In this document: positions 45,648 to 54,287 of the stretch, piece by piece
Layout of the letters: every line of letters begins with the position of its first letter
How positions within the stretch are numbered: position 1 is the stretch's first letter
Assembly: GCA_964388665.1 (NCBI GenBank)
Contig: CAYMBJ010000020.1
Coordinates: forward strand, 1 to 59,887
DNA: 59,887 bases
Source of the DNA: CALCCV01 sp964388665
Lineage (GTDB): Bacteria; Bdellovibrionota; Bdellovibrionia; Bdellovibrionales; Bdellovibrionaceae
Reading direction: 5' to 3'
Position numbers and translations under genes: made by a program
Notes under the pieces: model-generated
Told to the model about the DNA's origin: nothing
Database searches by the model: none
What the model saw: the letters and a program-made list of their open reading frames with translations, nothing else

Positions 45648-45824
45648 AAGCCCGTCCAAAAATACAGCAGCTGGGAATCGCTGTATGTGAACTCTATTTA
45701 TTTCATGTCGCCTTCTCGGACATGATTTCGTGCCTTAGACGCGGGCGCGAAGCATTTTCAACGGCCGTGATCGCAAGAATTGCACAGTGTCTTTCATTCA
45801 TAACCTATTGTGAAAGGAAGACCA

Positions 45825-46217
45825 GTGATTTCAAAATACACAAATCAAATTCGTTTAGTGATGCTCCCGGTAATCTATATTTGCGCAGCTGTTTGGGCCG
45901 TGCCTAGTGCCGCGCTGGCAGCGCAATCAGAATACATGAGCCTTGAGCAGGAGTGGCTATTTATGACAGCTACCATTGGACCAGGGAAAGGAGGCACGGG
46001 TTCGTCTCAAAACCCGGAATTTATGAGTCTCGAAAACTTCAAAGCTATGCGGCAGTTTGCTAAGATAAACGGAATCAAATTTCCACAAATAAAAAAAATC
46101 ACTAAAGCTGACCTCATGGCCGCCGAGGAGTTTTATCGCTCGAGCCACCTCCCTGAAAAAGACAAGAAAGTCTTCAGATCGGTATTGGATCGACTAAAGG
46201 GTCTCAAGTTGGACTGA
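45825..46217 (+). CDS. small secreted protein, unknown function
   Basis: 130 residues from GTG 45825, preferred over GTG 45810 because an AAGGAAG precedes it. Signal peptide with core VMLPVIYICAAVWAV and cleavage near AALA. The mature part holds a repeated short motif (EYMSLEQEW, EFMSLENF), then a Lys-rich helical C-terminus. No family recognised. Its last 14 bp overlap the convergent ABC ATPase gene. Confidence 0.6.
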   Translation: MISKYTNQIRLVMLPVIYICAAVWAVPSAALAAQSEYMSLEQEWLFMTATIGPGKGGTGSSQNPEFMSLENFKAMRQFAKINGIKFPQIKKITKADLMAAEEFYRSSHLPEKDKKVFRSVLDRLKGLKLD

Positions 46218-46953
46218 CGCTGGCCTCTGAAATAAAGTCAGCAACGAAGGCGTTCCCTGGAGAATCTTGAATTTCTTTGGGTGAACCGATCTGCTCGATC
46301 TGTCCAGAGTTCATAATCACAATGCGATCACTCATTTGAAAGGCCTCGTCCTGATCATGGGTGACGTAGACCAGAGTGAGTTTTTTTAGCTGTTGAATTT
46401 GTCGAATGTCTTTGCGCATTTTTTGACGCAATTTTGCATCTAGATTGGAAAGCGGTTCATCCAATAAGAGAATCCGCGGATTCATGATCAGGCCTCGCGC
46501 CAGGGCCACGCGCTGCTGTTGTCCACCAGAAAGTTGGTTGGGCATGCGTTCGCCCAAGCCGTCAAGCTCCACTAGCTCCATTGTCTCTTTTACGCTGGCT
46601 GCAATTTCAGTTTTTGATTTCTTTTGCAACACCAGTGGGTAGGCAATATTTTTGTATACGTTCATGTGGGGCCAGACCGCATAAGATTGAAAAACCATCC
46701 CCACCTTGCGCTTTTCGGGAGCAAGAAAAAACCCGGACTCCGCATTCGAAACAATATCCGAATCAAAACTGATTTCACCACTGGTGTTTTTTTCCAAGCC
46801 GGCCAGCATGCGCAGACTTGTTGTTTTGCCGCATCCAGAGGGTCCTAAAAACGACACAAATTCGCCGGCAGCGATCTTCAAATTAAAGTTTCGAACTGCC
46901 CAGGCTTTTTCGGAATAGCTCTTACCCACATTTTTAAATTGGACATTGCTCAT
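46204..46953 (-). CDS. ABC transporter ATP-binding protein (Fe3+/spermidine type)
   Basis: 249 residues. Walker A FLGPSGCGKTTSLR, Q-loop VFQSYAVWPHMNVYKNI, signature LSGGQQQRVALARGL, Walker B ILLLDEPLSNLD and H-loop VYVTHDQDEAF. The AVWPHMNV and PLSNLDAKLR blocks are typical of the PotA/FbpC/MalK group. At 249 residues it lacks the C-terminal TOBE domain that longer members have. It is the last gene of a minus-strand operon (binding protein, permease, ATPase) and overlaps the permease by 4 bp. Confidence 0.92.
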   Translation of the reverse strand: MSNVQFKNVGKSYSEKAWAVRNFNLKIAAGEFVSFLGPSGCGKTTSLRMLAGLEKNTSGEISFDSDIVSNAESGFFLAPEKRKVGMVFQSYAVWPHMNVYKNIAYPLVLQKKSKTEIAASVKETMELVELDGLGERMPNQLSGGQQQRVALARGLIMNPRILLLDEPLSNLDAKLRQKMRKDIRQIQQLKKLTLVYVTHDQDEAFQMSDRIVIMNSGQIEQIGSPKEIQDSPGNAFVADFISEASVSPT

Positions 46954-48584
46954 AGACCGTATCTTCCTTGCGAGAGTTTTTTTAAAATTTGATTCAATGC
47001 TAGCAAAGTGACAACAATTAGCAGTGAAAGAACGCTGGCCCCACCTCCACCGACATCCGCATACTCTTGAAGCTGAAAGATCAATGTACCGATGGTCTCA
47101 ATGCCAGGACCGGTTAGTAAGATCGACATGGTCAACTCACTGAGTGATGGCATAAAAACCAAAAACCCCGCCGCCCACAGACTTGGCTGCAGTACGGGCC
47201 AATACACGTGCCACAGACTTTGCCACCAAGAGGCGCCGGAAACCCTTGCTGCTTCCTCGAGACTGGTGTGTATCTGCCCATAACCTTCATCTAAGGTCTT
47301 CATTGCCAAACTGATGTATTTTATAATGTAGGCCAGCCCTATCAAAAACAAAGTGTTGTACATCGAAGGACCGACGCCCCAAAAACCGCGGCTGAAGCTT
47401 ACAATCAGTGCGATTGCGATCACGGTGCCGGGCGTGGCAAAGGGGACGCTCGCCATGACATTGGCAAGGGAACTGCCTCTCGATCTTGATTTGATATGAA
47501 AGTAACTCATGAAAAATGAAAAAATCATGCAGATCAATGCGACTGCACCCGCTAGTGCAAATGAGTGAACCACCGCTCTCGGCGTCTCTGCCGTTTCAAA
47601 GAGAATCCTCTCAATGTTGGCAAAGCTAAGATTGGCAAATGTGATCACGCCCTGAACATGGCTAAAGGCGCTCAGGACCAGTGCAAGCAGAGGCAAAATC
47701 AGCAACACCGTGCTCAGGGCCGTGAGTGTGCCTTGAGTGAGGCTTCGCCATCTTCCCAATGAAATCTTTGAGGCGCGTGCAGATTTTCCAGTAACGATGG
47801 CGTAGCGAGAATTTCGCAACAGCATTTGTGAAAGGGCAAGGCCCACCAAGGAGGTGATCATGAGAATTACTGAAATCGCGATGGCCATCTCAAGACTGTT
47901 GAGCGTGCCCATCCTCTGAAAGGTGTAGATCTGTGTTGTCAAAAGATAGATGCGTGCGGGTCCGCCGATAAGAGCTGGCACCCCAAAGCTTGCTGCTGTC
48001 GCTAAAAACACAAGAATGAATCCATTGACAAGGGTCGGGCGAAGGAGCGGCAGAGTGATGTCGATAAATACACGAAGGGGTGAGGCTCCAGTCATGCGCG
48101 CAGCCTCTTCTAGGGATGCGTCCATGCGTTCCAGTGCCGAAAAGCAGCTCAAAAAGACGAAGGTGTACAAGAAGCTGCACTCCACCCAAACCAGGCCAAA
48201 AAAAGAATAAATATTGAGTTGAAACGGCAAAAGATGATTTAAAAATCCACTCGAGGGATTGGCAAGCAGGATCCAGGCGATCGCGCCCACATAGGGCGGA
48301 ATCGCATACGGAAAAGAAAACAGAGAGCGCCAGCGCGGAGCGCCTGGTATGTCCGTCCGTGAGATCACCCATGCCAATGGCAAACCCAAGATCAGACTCA
48401 ATGAGGCCACTGACATTGAAATTAGCAGTGTGTTTGAAATGGCGCTTAAAGTGCCATCGTTTGCAAAGGCTGCCAAATAGACGGACCACGAGGGGCGCAG
48501 CACCAAATACAAGAGCGGTGCGATACAAAACAGTGCTAATAGCAGCAGCCCGGCAGTGTAGATAAACTTTTTTTTCATAGACAC
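46950..48584 (-). CDS. ABC transporter permease, FbpB-type double module
   Basis: 544 residues with about 12 TM helices, formed by two homologous permease halves. Each half carries an EAA loop: EEAARMTGASPLRVFIDITLP in the first and EEAARVSGASWWQSLWHVYWP in the second (about 270 residues apart), the contact points for the ATPase. This double layout is typical of iron(III) or related (phosphonate, thiamine) importers. It lies 57 bp after the binding-protein gene and overlaps the ATPase gene. Inner membrane. Confidence 0.92.
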   Translation of the reverse strand: MSMKKKFIYTAGLLLLALFCIAPLLYLVLRPSWSVYLAAFANDGTLSAISNTLLISMSVASLSLILGLPLAWVISRTDIPGAPRWRSLFSFPYAIPPYVGAIAWILLANPSSGFLNHLLPFQLNIYSFFGLVWVECSFLYTFVFLSCFSALERMDASLEEAARMTGASPLRVFIDITLPLLRPTLVNGFILVFLATAASFGVPALIGGPARIYLLTTQIYTFQRMGTLNSLEMAIAISVILMITSLVGLALSQMLLRNSRYAIVTGKSARASKISLGRWRSLTQGTLTALSTVLLILPLLALVLSAFSHVQGVITFANLSFANIERILFETAETPRAVVHSFALAGAVALICMIFSFFMSYFHIKSRSRGSSLANVMASVPFATPGTVIAIALIVSFSRGFWGVGPSMYNTLFLIGLAYIIKYISLAMKTLDEGYGQIHTSLEEAARVSGASWWQSLWHVYWPVLQPSLWAAGFLVFMPSLSELTMSILLTGPGIETIGTLIFQLQEYADVGGGGASVLSLLIVVTLLALNQILKKLSQGRYGL

Positions 48585-48641
48585 GTCAATTCACTAAGAA
48601 TTTCCCGGAAGAATTCCACAGAATATTTCACCGTTAATTTT

Positions 48642-49691
48642 TTAAAAAACGATCTTGGTAAATTCTTCTTTCAAAGAGTCACGAGCCTGTAGCGTTTCAT
48701 CGATGAATTCGCGACTCCAGGGCATGGCTTTGTTCAAAAGCGTTTCTAGAGCAGGGGCGCCCTTGGGTGGCTCATAACCCGGCATAGAAGCGTACATAAA
48801 AGATCGGGTCATGGCCTCTTGGCCATCTTTTGCAAAAAACCAATCAGCAATTTGCTTTACTTGGTCTTTGGATTTTTTGTCGTGTTTGTCACCGTTGGCG
48901 TCAGTAGTTTCGGTCGCACCCTTTTTAACAATGGCGAGCACATTGGATTGAATGACAACACCGTCTTCGGGAAAAACGGTCTTGATGCGCGGATCAGACT
49001 CTTGCAAGCGCAGCAGGTTTTCAAGCAAGACAATTCCCACGGGTCGCTCTTTGCTCTGGAGCCTGCGGATCACGCCACTGTTGCCGCCCTCTGCGATCAG
49101 TTCATTTTTTCTCAGTGATTTGTAATAGTCCCAACCATAGGCCTTTTTTAAAAATGCCATCGTGGTGAAGTTGGTCCCTGATGCCAAAGGGCTTCCTGAA
49201 GAGACCTTGCCCTTCCATTTGGGTTCCGTGAGCTCCTTAAAGCTTTTGGGTGCGTCTTTTTCGTTGATGACCTCAGAGTTGTAGGCCAGCACCATGACCG
49301 GATAACTGACGGTTGTATAGTAGCCCTTGGGGTTGCGATAAAATGCGGGAATCGCATCAGCTCCAGTCGGCTGAAAGCTCTCTAGCTTGCCTTGATTGCC
49401 CATGTCCTCATACCAAAAACGATCCGAAGAAATAAGAATGTCGGCTTGAATACCACCTGCAATCATTTCGGCATTCACTTTGGCTGCGACCTCTTCAGAG
49501 CCAGCTTGGTAAAAGTTAAATTTCACATCTGGAAATTTTTCTTCAAGCTTTGGCTGGATGTCAGCAATCGTGTCTTTATACAAAGAAGTGTAAATCCAAA
49601 CCTCTTTTTTTTGATTTTTATTGGTGCATCCTGTGACGGAAAACAACAGCGTGGCGGCGGCTAGAATTGATAAGAGTGTGTGTTTTTTCAT
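48642..49691 (-). CDS. extracellular solute-binding lipoprotein of the ABC importer
   Basis: 349 residues with signal peptide and lipobox VTGC (Cys22). It belongs to the FbpA-like periplasmic binding family (KEVWIYTSLYKDTIADIQPKLEEKFPDVKFNFYQAGSEEV pattern, ILISSDRFWYEDM, YPVMVLAYNSEVI). The paired tyrosines near the C-terminus that many ferric binders use are not obvious, so iron is not assured; phosphonate or another small anion is possible. A charged insertion (TTDANGDKHDKKSKDQ) lies near residue 270. First gene of the minus-strand operon. Confidence 0.88.
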   Translation of the reverse strand: MKKHTLLSILAAATLLFSVTGCTNKNQKKEVWIYTSLYKDTIADIQPKLEEKFPDVKFNFYQAGSEEVAAKVNAEMIAGGIQADILISSDRFWYEDMGNQGKLESFQPTGADAIPAFYRNPKGYYTTVSYPVMVLAYNSEVINEKDAPKSFKELTEPKWKGKVSSGSPLASGTNFTTMAFLKKAYGWDYYKSLRKNELIAEGGNSGVIRRLQSKERPVGIVLLENLLRLQESDPRIKTVFPEDGVVIQSNVLAIVKKGATETTDANGDKHDKKSKDQVKQIADWFFAKDGQEAMTRSFMYASMPGYEPPKGAPALETLLNKAMPWSREFIDETLQARDSLKEEFTKIVF

Positions 49692-50015
49692 ATCCTAGAG
49701 GTATTCCCGAGAATGCGCAGATACGCAATTCCTTCTCGAGTTATCTGCCCTGATGACGGGGCGCCGCGCACTGTGGTTTCTGAGCAAAAGTGCCCGTTTT
49801 TGTCGATAATTTGCACAAGTTAAAGTCACTTTTAACTGGAAACAATCAGTCTCGGAATGAATGTCCCTAGACAGTATTGCCAGCTTTCGCCAAACCCCAT
49901 TTTATGTCAATCCATGACGAATTTTGCGAAGCTTGTTCGATTATCTTTCTGAGATTTGGTTTTGTAGTAGGCTATTTCTAGGAACGCGAAAAAGTGAATT
50001 TCTCGGAGGGATACC
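49692..50015. other. 324-bp divergent intergenic region
   Basis: Between the ABC operon and the AgmX-type gene. It holds an inverted repeat AGTTAAA-GTCACT-TTTAACT at 49818-49837, a plausible operator, and AT-rich stretches that may contain promoters for both sides. No gene is seen. Confidence 0.45.
49818..49837. promoter_or_regulatory. 7-bp inverted repeat in the divergent region
   Basis: AGTTAAA (49818-49824) and TTTAACT (49831-49837) are exact reverse complements around 6 nt. Position suits a regulator of the ABC importer operon. It does not resemble the consensus Fur box. Confidence 0.35.
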
Positions 50016-50522
50016 ATGAAGTGGGACGTGAAGTTGAGGTGGGGTTTGATCGTGATGCTATTGTCTGCCAGTTCCTATGGAACATTTTGGTGGGTGAAGT
50101 CAAAAGCCGGTCTAAGCAAATCAACAAATGCCAGTTTAGAGCAACAGGGTGGGGGCGGTGTCGTAAAATTAAAGAAAAAGATCAAGCTCACAGAAGGCGA
50201 TCGCCAAGGATTGATGCGCGCCATTTTAAAAGAGGCCATTTATCGTAACAATTCTGAACTTGAGTCTTGCTATGAAGCCTATTTGCGCCGAGAGCCAGCA
50301 GTTAGCGAAGGACATCTGCGTTTGGAGTGGACGGTAAATGAGGATGGACTTGCCGATGATTTTTCTAGCGAGGGCACTCAGCTGCAAGAGGTCGCACTTG
50401 AGGAGTGCATTAAAGAAACTGTGCGCAAAATATCGTTTAAGGAGACGAATTTGCCAGGCGTTCGCATGGCGCACAAATTTAAATTTAAACAAAAAACGCC
50501 CAGTGAAATCGTGTTTCGCTGA
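50016..50522 (+). CDS. AgmX/PglI C-terminal-domain protein (TonB-like)
   Basis: 168 residues with a strong GGAGGG upstream. N-terminal TM segment (WGLIVMLLSASSYGTFWWV) leaves the C-terminal part outside the cytoplasm. Residues about 70-155 follow the AgmX/PglI C-terminal pattern: NSELESCYEAYLRREP, GHLRLEWTVNEDGLADDF and VALEECIKETVRKISF, with the paired Cys that probably form a disulfide. In myxobacteria such domains occur in gliding and secretion machinery. It stands alone here, so no partner can be named. Confidence 0.78.
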   Translation: MKWDVKLRWGLIVMLLSASSYGTFWWVKSKAGLSKSTNASLEQQGGGGVVKLKKKIKLTEGDRQGLMRAILKEAIYRNNSELESCYEAYLRREPAVSEGHLRLEWTVNEDGLADDFSSEGTQLQEVALEECIKETVRKISFKETNLPGVRMAHKFKFKQKTPSEIVFR

Positions 50523-50638
50523 TTGGCGGCCCCGTTCAATCTGAGATTGCCAAAATGAGGACATGCCTTGACATTATTGTGCATCAGGTTGTGATTTCAT
50601 TAAATTGAAACTCATCTTGATAATCTTCATATTCTCTA

Positions 50639-50673
50639 CCGTAATTGTATGTTGAACACATGAACGATTACGG
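50639..50673 (+). promoter_or_regulatory. inverted repeat overlapping the aceB ribosome-binding site
   Basis: CCGTAAT (50639-50645) and ATTACGG (50667-50673) are exact reverse complements, with ATGT/ACAT pairing inside the loop. The right arm runs into GGAGGA (50672-50677), the Shine-Dalgarno of aceB. It could be an operator or an RNA hairpin affecting initiation. Confidence 0.45.
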
Positions 50674-50685
50674 AGGACCACAGCT

Positions 50686-52245
50686 ATGGAATTATCGCCA
50701 ACTTTAAATGCTAAACTCAGTGAGCTTTTTCCTAAGCAATTGCAAGACGTGCTAGCCACACTTCACCGCGAAATGGCACCCATGCGCCAAGAGCTTTTGC
50801 AAAAGCGGATCAAACAGCAGGATCTTTACAATCGGGGTGAGGTGCCCAAGTTTGTCGAAAAGCATCCTGCCCATGCCAAAGATTGGCGAGTGCGAGAGAT
50901 TCCGGTCGACCTGCGCGACCGCCGCGTGGAGATCACTGGGCCAATCTCTTCGACCAAAATGGTTATCAATATGCTGTCCGAGACGAGTGATGGCGAGATT
51001 GCCAATATGGCAATGCTCGACTTTGAAGATTCTATGCGGCCGACGTGGGAAAACGTGATTCAGGGACACGTCAACTTTATTGGTGTGGCCCGTGGAGATT
51101 TGAAGTTTGTCCAAAGTGATGAGCAGGGTCAAAAAAAGACCTACGAACTCAATCCGCAAAAAATGGCGCATCCGATGGTGAGAATTCGCGGTCTGCATAT
51201 GGACGAGGTCCATCACAAGGTGGACGGTCAGCCGATTGGTGCGGGTCTTTTTGATTTGGCGGTGGCGGCTTTTCATACGGCGAAGATTTTTGTTGGTCAA
51301 AAACGCACCCCCAAATTTTATGTGCCAAAGATAGAGAGTCATGTCGAAGCTCGGTATTGGGACCGTCTGTTTGCACGGACTGAAGAGCTTCTTGATCTGC
51401 CTGAGGCGACGCTACGATTGACTTTTTTGATTGAAACTTTGCCTGCAGCTTTTGAAATGGAAGAGATACTCTTTGAGTCCCGAAATCGAGTATGTGCTCT
51501 AAATGTTGGAAGATGGGACAAAATCTTTTCTGACATCAAGGTGCTTCGTTATCACAAGGATCGTGTTCTCGCGGATAGAGCCTCTATCGATATGAAGCGA
51601 CCTTGGATGGAAAACTATGCCAAACTTTTGATTAAGACCTGTCACGCCCGCGGTGCATTTGCCATGGGTGGAATGGCTGCATTCACGCCCGGAAAGACCG
51701 CAGAGACACGGGAGCTGCAAACTAAAAAAGTGGCTGCAGATAAGCAATTTGAGGCTTCTTTAGGCCACGATGGATGTTGGGTTTCGCATCCCTATTTTAT
51801 TGCGATTGCAAAAAAGCCTTTTGCAAAAACCAACCAGTTGGATGTTCAGCTGGAAGACTTTCCGCGGCATCCGAATCTGCTTCCCGAAGGATCAGGACCG
51901 AAAACCTTAGCGGGACTTCGAACCAATTTGCGCGTGGGGATTGCCTATCAACAGGGTTGGGACCGCGGCTTGGGGGCCATTGCCTTTGATGATCTGATGG
52001 AAGACCTGGCCACTCTAGAGATCAGCCGCGCACAGGTGTGGCAATGGTTGCATCACGCTGTTAAATTAGACTCTGGAGAAACCATGACGCCGGAGCTGGT
52101 GACGCGAATTTTTGAAGAGGAGTGCAATGTCATCATTCAAGATCCTCAGATCTGTGATCGTGATTCTGCTCCGTCCTTCTTGGCGGCAATGAAAAAAATT
52201 CGCGCGGTGTTTTTGGCAAAAGAATTGGCAGAGTTTTTTTCATAG
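50686..52245 (+). CDS. aceB: malate synthase A
   Basis: 519 residues. Seen: LDFEDSMRPTWENVIQGHVNF, KFYVPKIESHVEARYWDRLF, LIETLPAAFEMEEIL, RVCALNVGRWDKIFSDIK and GAFAMGGMAAFTPG, all hallmark malate synthase blocks of the A type. It condenses glyoxylate with acetyl-CoA to malate in the glyoxylate shunt. It directly precedes isocitrate lyase, 75 bp apart, the classical operon order. An inverted repeat lies over its ribosome-binding site. The shunt lets cells grow on acetate or fatty acids, sensible for an organism feeding on lipids. Confidence 0.97.
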   Translation: MELSPTLNAKLSELFPKQLQDVLATLHREMAPMRQELLQKRIKQQDLYNRGEVPKFVEKHPAHAKDWRVREIPVDLRDRRVEITGPISSTKMVINMLSETSDGEIANMAMLDFEDSMRPTWENVIQGHVNFIGVARGDLKFVQSDEQGQKKTYELNPQKMAHPMVRIRGLHMDEVHHKVDGQPIGAGLFDLAVAAFHTAKIFVGQKRTPKFYVPKIESHVEARYWDRLFARTEELLDLPEATLRLTFLIETLPAAFEMEEILFESRNRVCALNVGRWDKIFSDIKVLRYHKDRVLADRASIDMKRPWMENYAKLLIKTCHARGAFAMGGMAAFTPGKTAETRELQTKKVAADKQFEASLGHDGCWVSHPYFIAIAKKPFAKTNQLDVQLEDFPRHPNLLPEGSGPKTLAGLRTNLRVGIAYQQGWDRGLGAIAFDDLMEDLATLEISRAQVWQWLHHAVKLDSGETMTPELVTRIFEEECNVIIQDPQICDRDSAPSFLAAMKKIRAVFLAKELAEFFS

Positions 52246-52320
52246 TTAATTACTCATGACTGAAAGAAGTGCCTTTAAATAATAAATTAATAAAACGACT
52301 GAATAATGAAGGAGAAAAAA

Positions 52321-53613
52321 GTGGAGCAGAACAGAGAAAAGTGGATACAGGAGCTTGAGTCCAGTTGGAAAATTGATCCGCGCTGGCAAGGTGTAAAACG
52401 AAATTACGCGGCGGCAGATGTTGTGAAATTGTCAGGCACTATGAGAATTTCACACACGATTGCTGAAGTGGGCGCAAAAAAATTATGGAAGATGCTTCAG
52501 GAGCCCGAACCTGTTCGTGCATTGGGTGCATTGACGGGAAATCAAGCCATGCAACAGGTGAAGGCTGGGCTAAAGGCGATCTATCTCTCGGGCTGGCAGG
52601 TGGCTGCCGATGCGAATCTTTCGGGGCAGATGTACCCGGATCAGAGTTTGTATCCGGCCAACAGTGTTCCGGCCGTGGTGAAAAAGATCAATCAAACCCT
52701 GCAGCGGGCCGATCAGATCGACTCTTCTGAAGGTGGCACGGGCACAGATTGGTTTGCGCCCATCATTGCTGATGCCGAAGCCGGTTTTGGTGGAGCTTTG
52801 AATGCGTTTGAGCTCATGAAAGCCATGATTGAGGCCGGCGCCTCCGCGGTTCACTATGAAGATCAGTTGGCCTCAGAAAAGAAGTGCGGACACCTGGGAG
52901 GCAAGGTCTTGGTGCCGACCCAACATTTTGTTAGAACCTTAACTTCGGCGCGACTTGCGGCCGATGTGATGAATGTGCCGACGGTCATTATTGCACGAAC
53001 TGACGCCGATGCCGCGCGCTTGATCACGAGCGATGTTGACAGCGCTGATCATCCGTTCATTACAAAAACGCGAACCAGCGAGGGATTTTTTGAAATTACG
53101 GGTGGGATCGAGATGGCCATCGCTCGCGGACTGGCTTATGCTCCCTATGCGGACCTGGTGTGGTGCGAAACCTCGACCCCGGATCTGCAAGAGGCCAAGC
53201 GCTTTGCCGAAGGCGTTCGAAGCAAGTTCCCCAACAAGTCATTGGCCTACAATTGCTCGCCGTCTTTCAATTGGGCAAAGAAGCTTGATGCCGCCACGAT
53301 TGCAAAGTTTCAGACCGAGCTCAATGCCATGGGTTACAAGTTTCAATTTGTGACCCTGGCTGGTTTTCATGCGCTCAACTACTCGATGTTTGAATTGGCA
53401 AAGGGCTACGCTGAATCAGGTATGACGGCCTACTCGCTCATGCAGCAGCAAGAGTTTGCGGCAGAAGCCTCCGGGTACACGGCCACAAAGCATCAACGCG
53501 AAGTGGGGACAGGCTACTTTGATAAAGTCAGCTCGGTGATTTCGGGCGGAGCCTCGTCGACGCTAGCGATGAAAGGCTCGACAGAGGAGCAACAGTTTAC
53601 GAATAAGAGTTAG
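52321..53613 (+). CDS. aceA: isocitrate lyase
   Basis: 430 residues from GTG 52321, which has AAGGAG 6 nt upstream; an in-frame ATG at 52306 would add five residues but lies before that ribosome-binding site. Seen: the catalytic signature KKCGHLGGKVLVP, ADAEAGFGGALNAFEL, IARTDADAARL, DLVWCETSTPDL and YNCSPSFNWAKKL. It cleaves isocitrate to glyoxylate and succinate, feeding the malate synthase encoded just upstream. Complete, of standard length. Confidence 0.97.
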   Translation: MEQNREKWIQELESSWKIDPRWQGVKRNYAAADVVKLSGTMRISHTIAEVGAKKLWKMLQEPEPVRALGALTGNQAMQQVKAGLKAIYLSGWQVAADANLSGQMYPDQSLYPANSVPAVVKKINQTLQRADQIDSSEGGTGTDWFAPIIADAEAGFGGALNAFELMKAMIEAGASAVHYEDQLASEKKCGHLGGKVLVPTQHFVRTLTSARLAADVMNVPTVIIARTDADAARLITSDVDSADHPFITKTRTSEGFFEITGGIEMAIARGLAYAPYADLVWCETSTPDLQEAKRFAEGVRSKFPNKSLAYNCSPSFNWAKKLDAATIAKFQTELNAMGYKFQFVTLAGFHALNYSMFELAKGYAESGMTAYSLMQQQEFAAEASGYTATKHQREVGTGYFDKVSSVISGGASSTLAMKGSTEEQQFTNKS

Positions 53614-53646
53614 CACGCTCTTTAAAAAAACACATACAGGAGCCTG

Positions 53647-54114
53647 TTAGGTGTTGATAGGTACCGCAGAACCCTGCCAGATCAATGTCTGGTAGGCGTG
53701 ATTTCGCACCTTCTTTGAAGTTAGATGGACATCAACAAGGGTATTGAACTCTCGCGAAGCCGCCTGAAAAGCCAACCTCATGATCGTTTCTTCTCGGTCC
53801 GCACAGTCCACGACAGCTATAGGTTTTTCTTTGCGTTTGAGCAGTCGGGTCTCTTTGCCTTGGTGATCAAAGAAAATTCTCACGTTTTTTGCCTGCTCTA
53901 GGGTTTGCGAATAGTTGCTCAATGATTGAGCAATATCCTTGTCATAGCAGGGCACACAATACACCTGGTGGCGAAGAGAGTCGGGAATTTTTTGCAAAAA
54001 GGCGAAGGTCTCTGGTGTTAAGATCTCCGCACAGTTCTTGCATAGAGGCTCTTTGCAGGCGCCACATTCCAGAGTGGCTTTTGGTTTTTGGCAGCATGTG
54101 CAGTTGAATTTCAT
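53647..54114 (-). CDS. zinc-binding protein, unknown function
   Basis: 155 residues. The N-terminal 60 residues carry several Cys pairs (CTCC, CGAC, CKNC and later CVPC), a treble-clef or B-box-like zinc site. Residues about 75-155 are alpha/beta with KNVRIFFDHQGKETRLLKR and end AYQTLIWQGSAVPINT; the pattern of a strand, a charged turn and a helix could be a dodecin-like or heavy-metal-type fold, not assigned. Convergent with aceA, 33 bp apart. Confidence 0.6.
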   Translation of the reverse strand: MKFNCTCCQKPKATLECGACKEPLCKNCAEILTPETFAFLQKIPDSLRHQVYCVPCYDKDIAQSLSNYSQTLEQAKNVRIFFDHQGKETRLLKRKEKPIAVVDCADREETIMRLAFQAASREFNTLVDVHLTSKKVRNHAYQTLIWQGSAVPINT

Positions 54115-54287
54115 GTCAAGCGTTTAGCATGTTCATCGGTACAACTCAATAATTGGTTTTAGGTAAAGTGATTGTGATGGTCCATCGTTGAGTGGAGGAC
54201 AAGTCCAAGATTTCTTAGGTATCGTGACTTCCGATTGCCATTCGCCAAAGGCCTAACTTAAGCTAATGGAAAACAGGGAGGTCTTTT

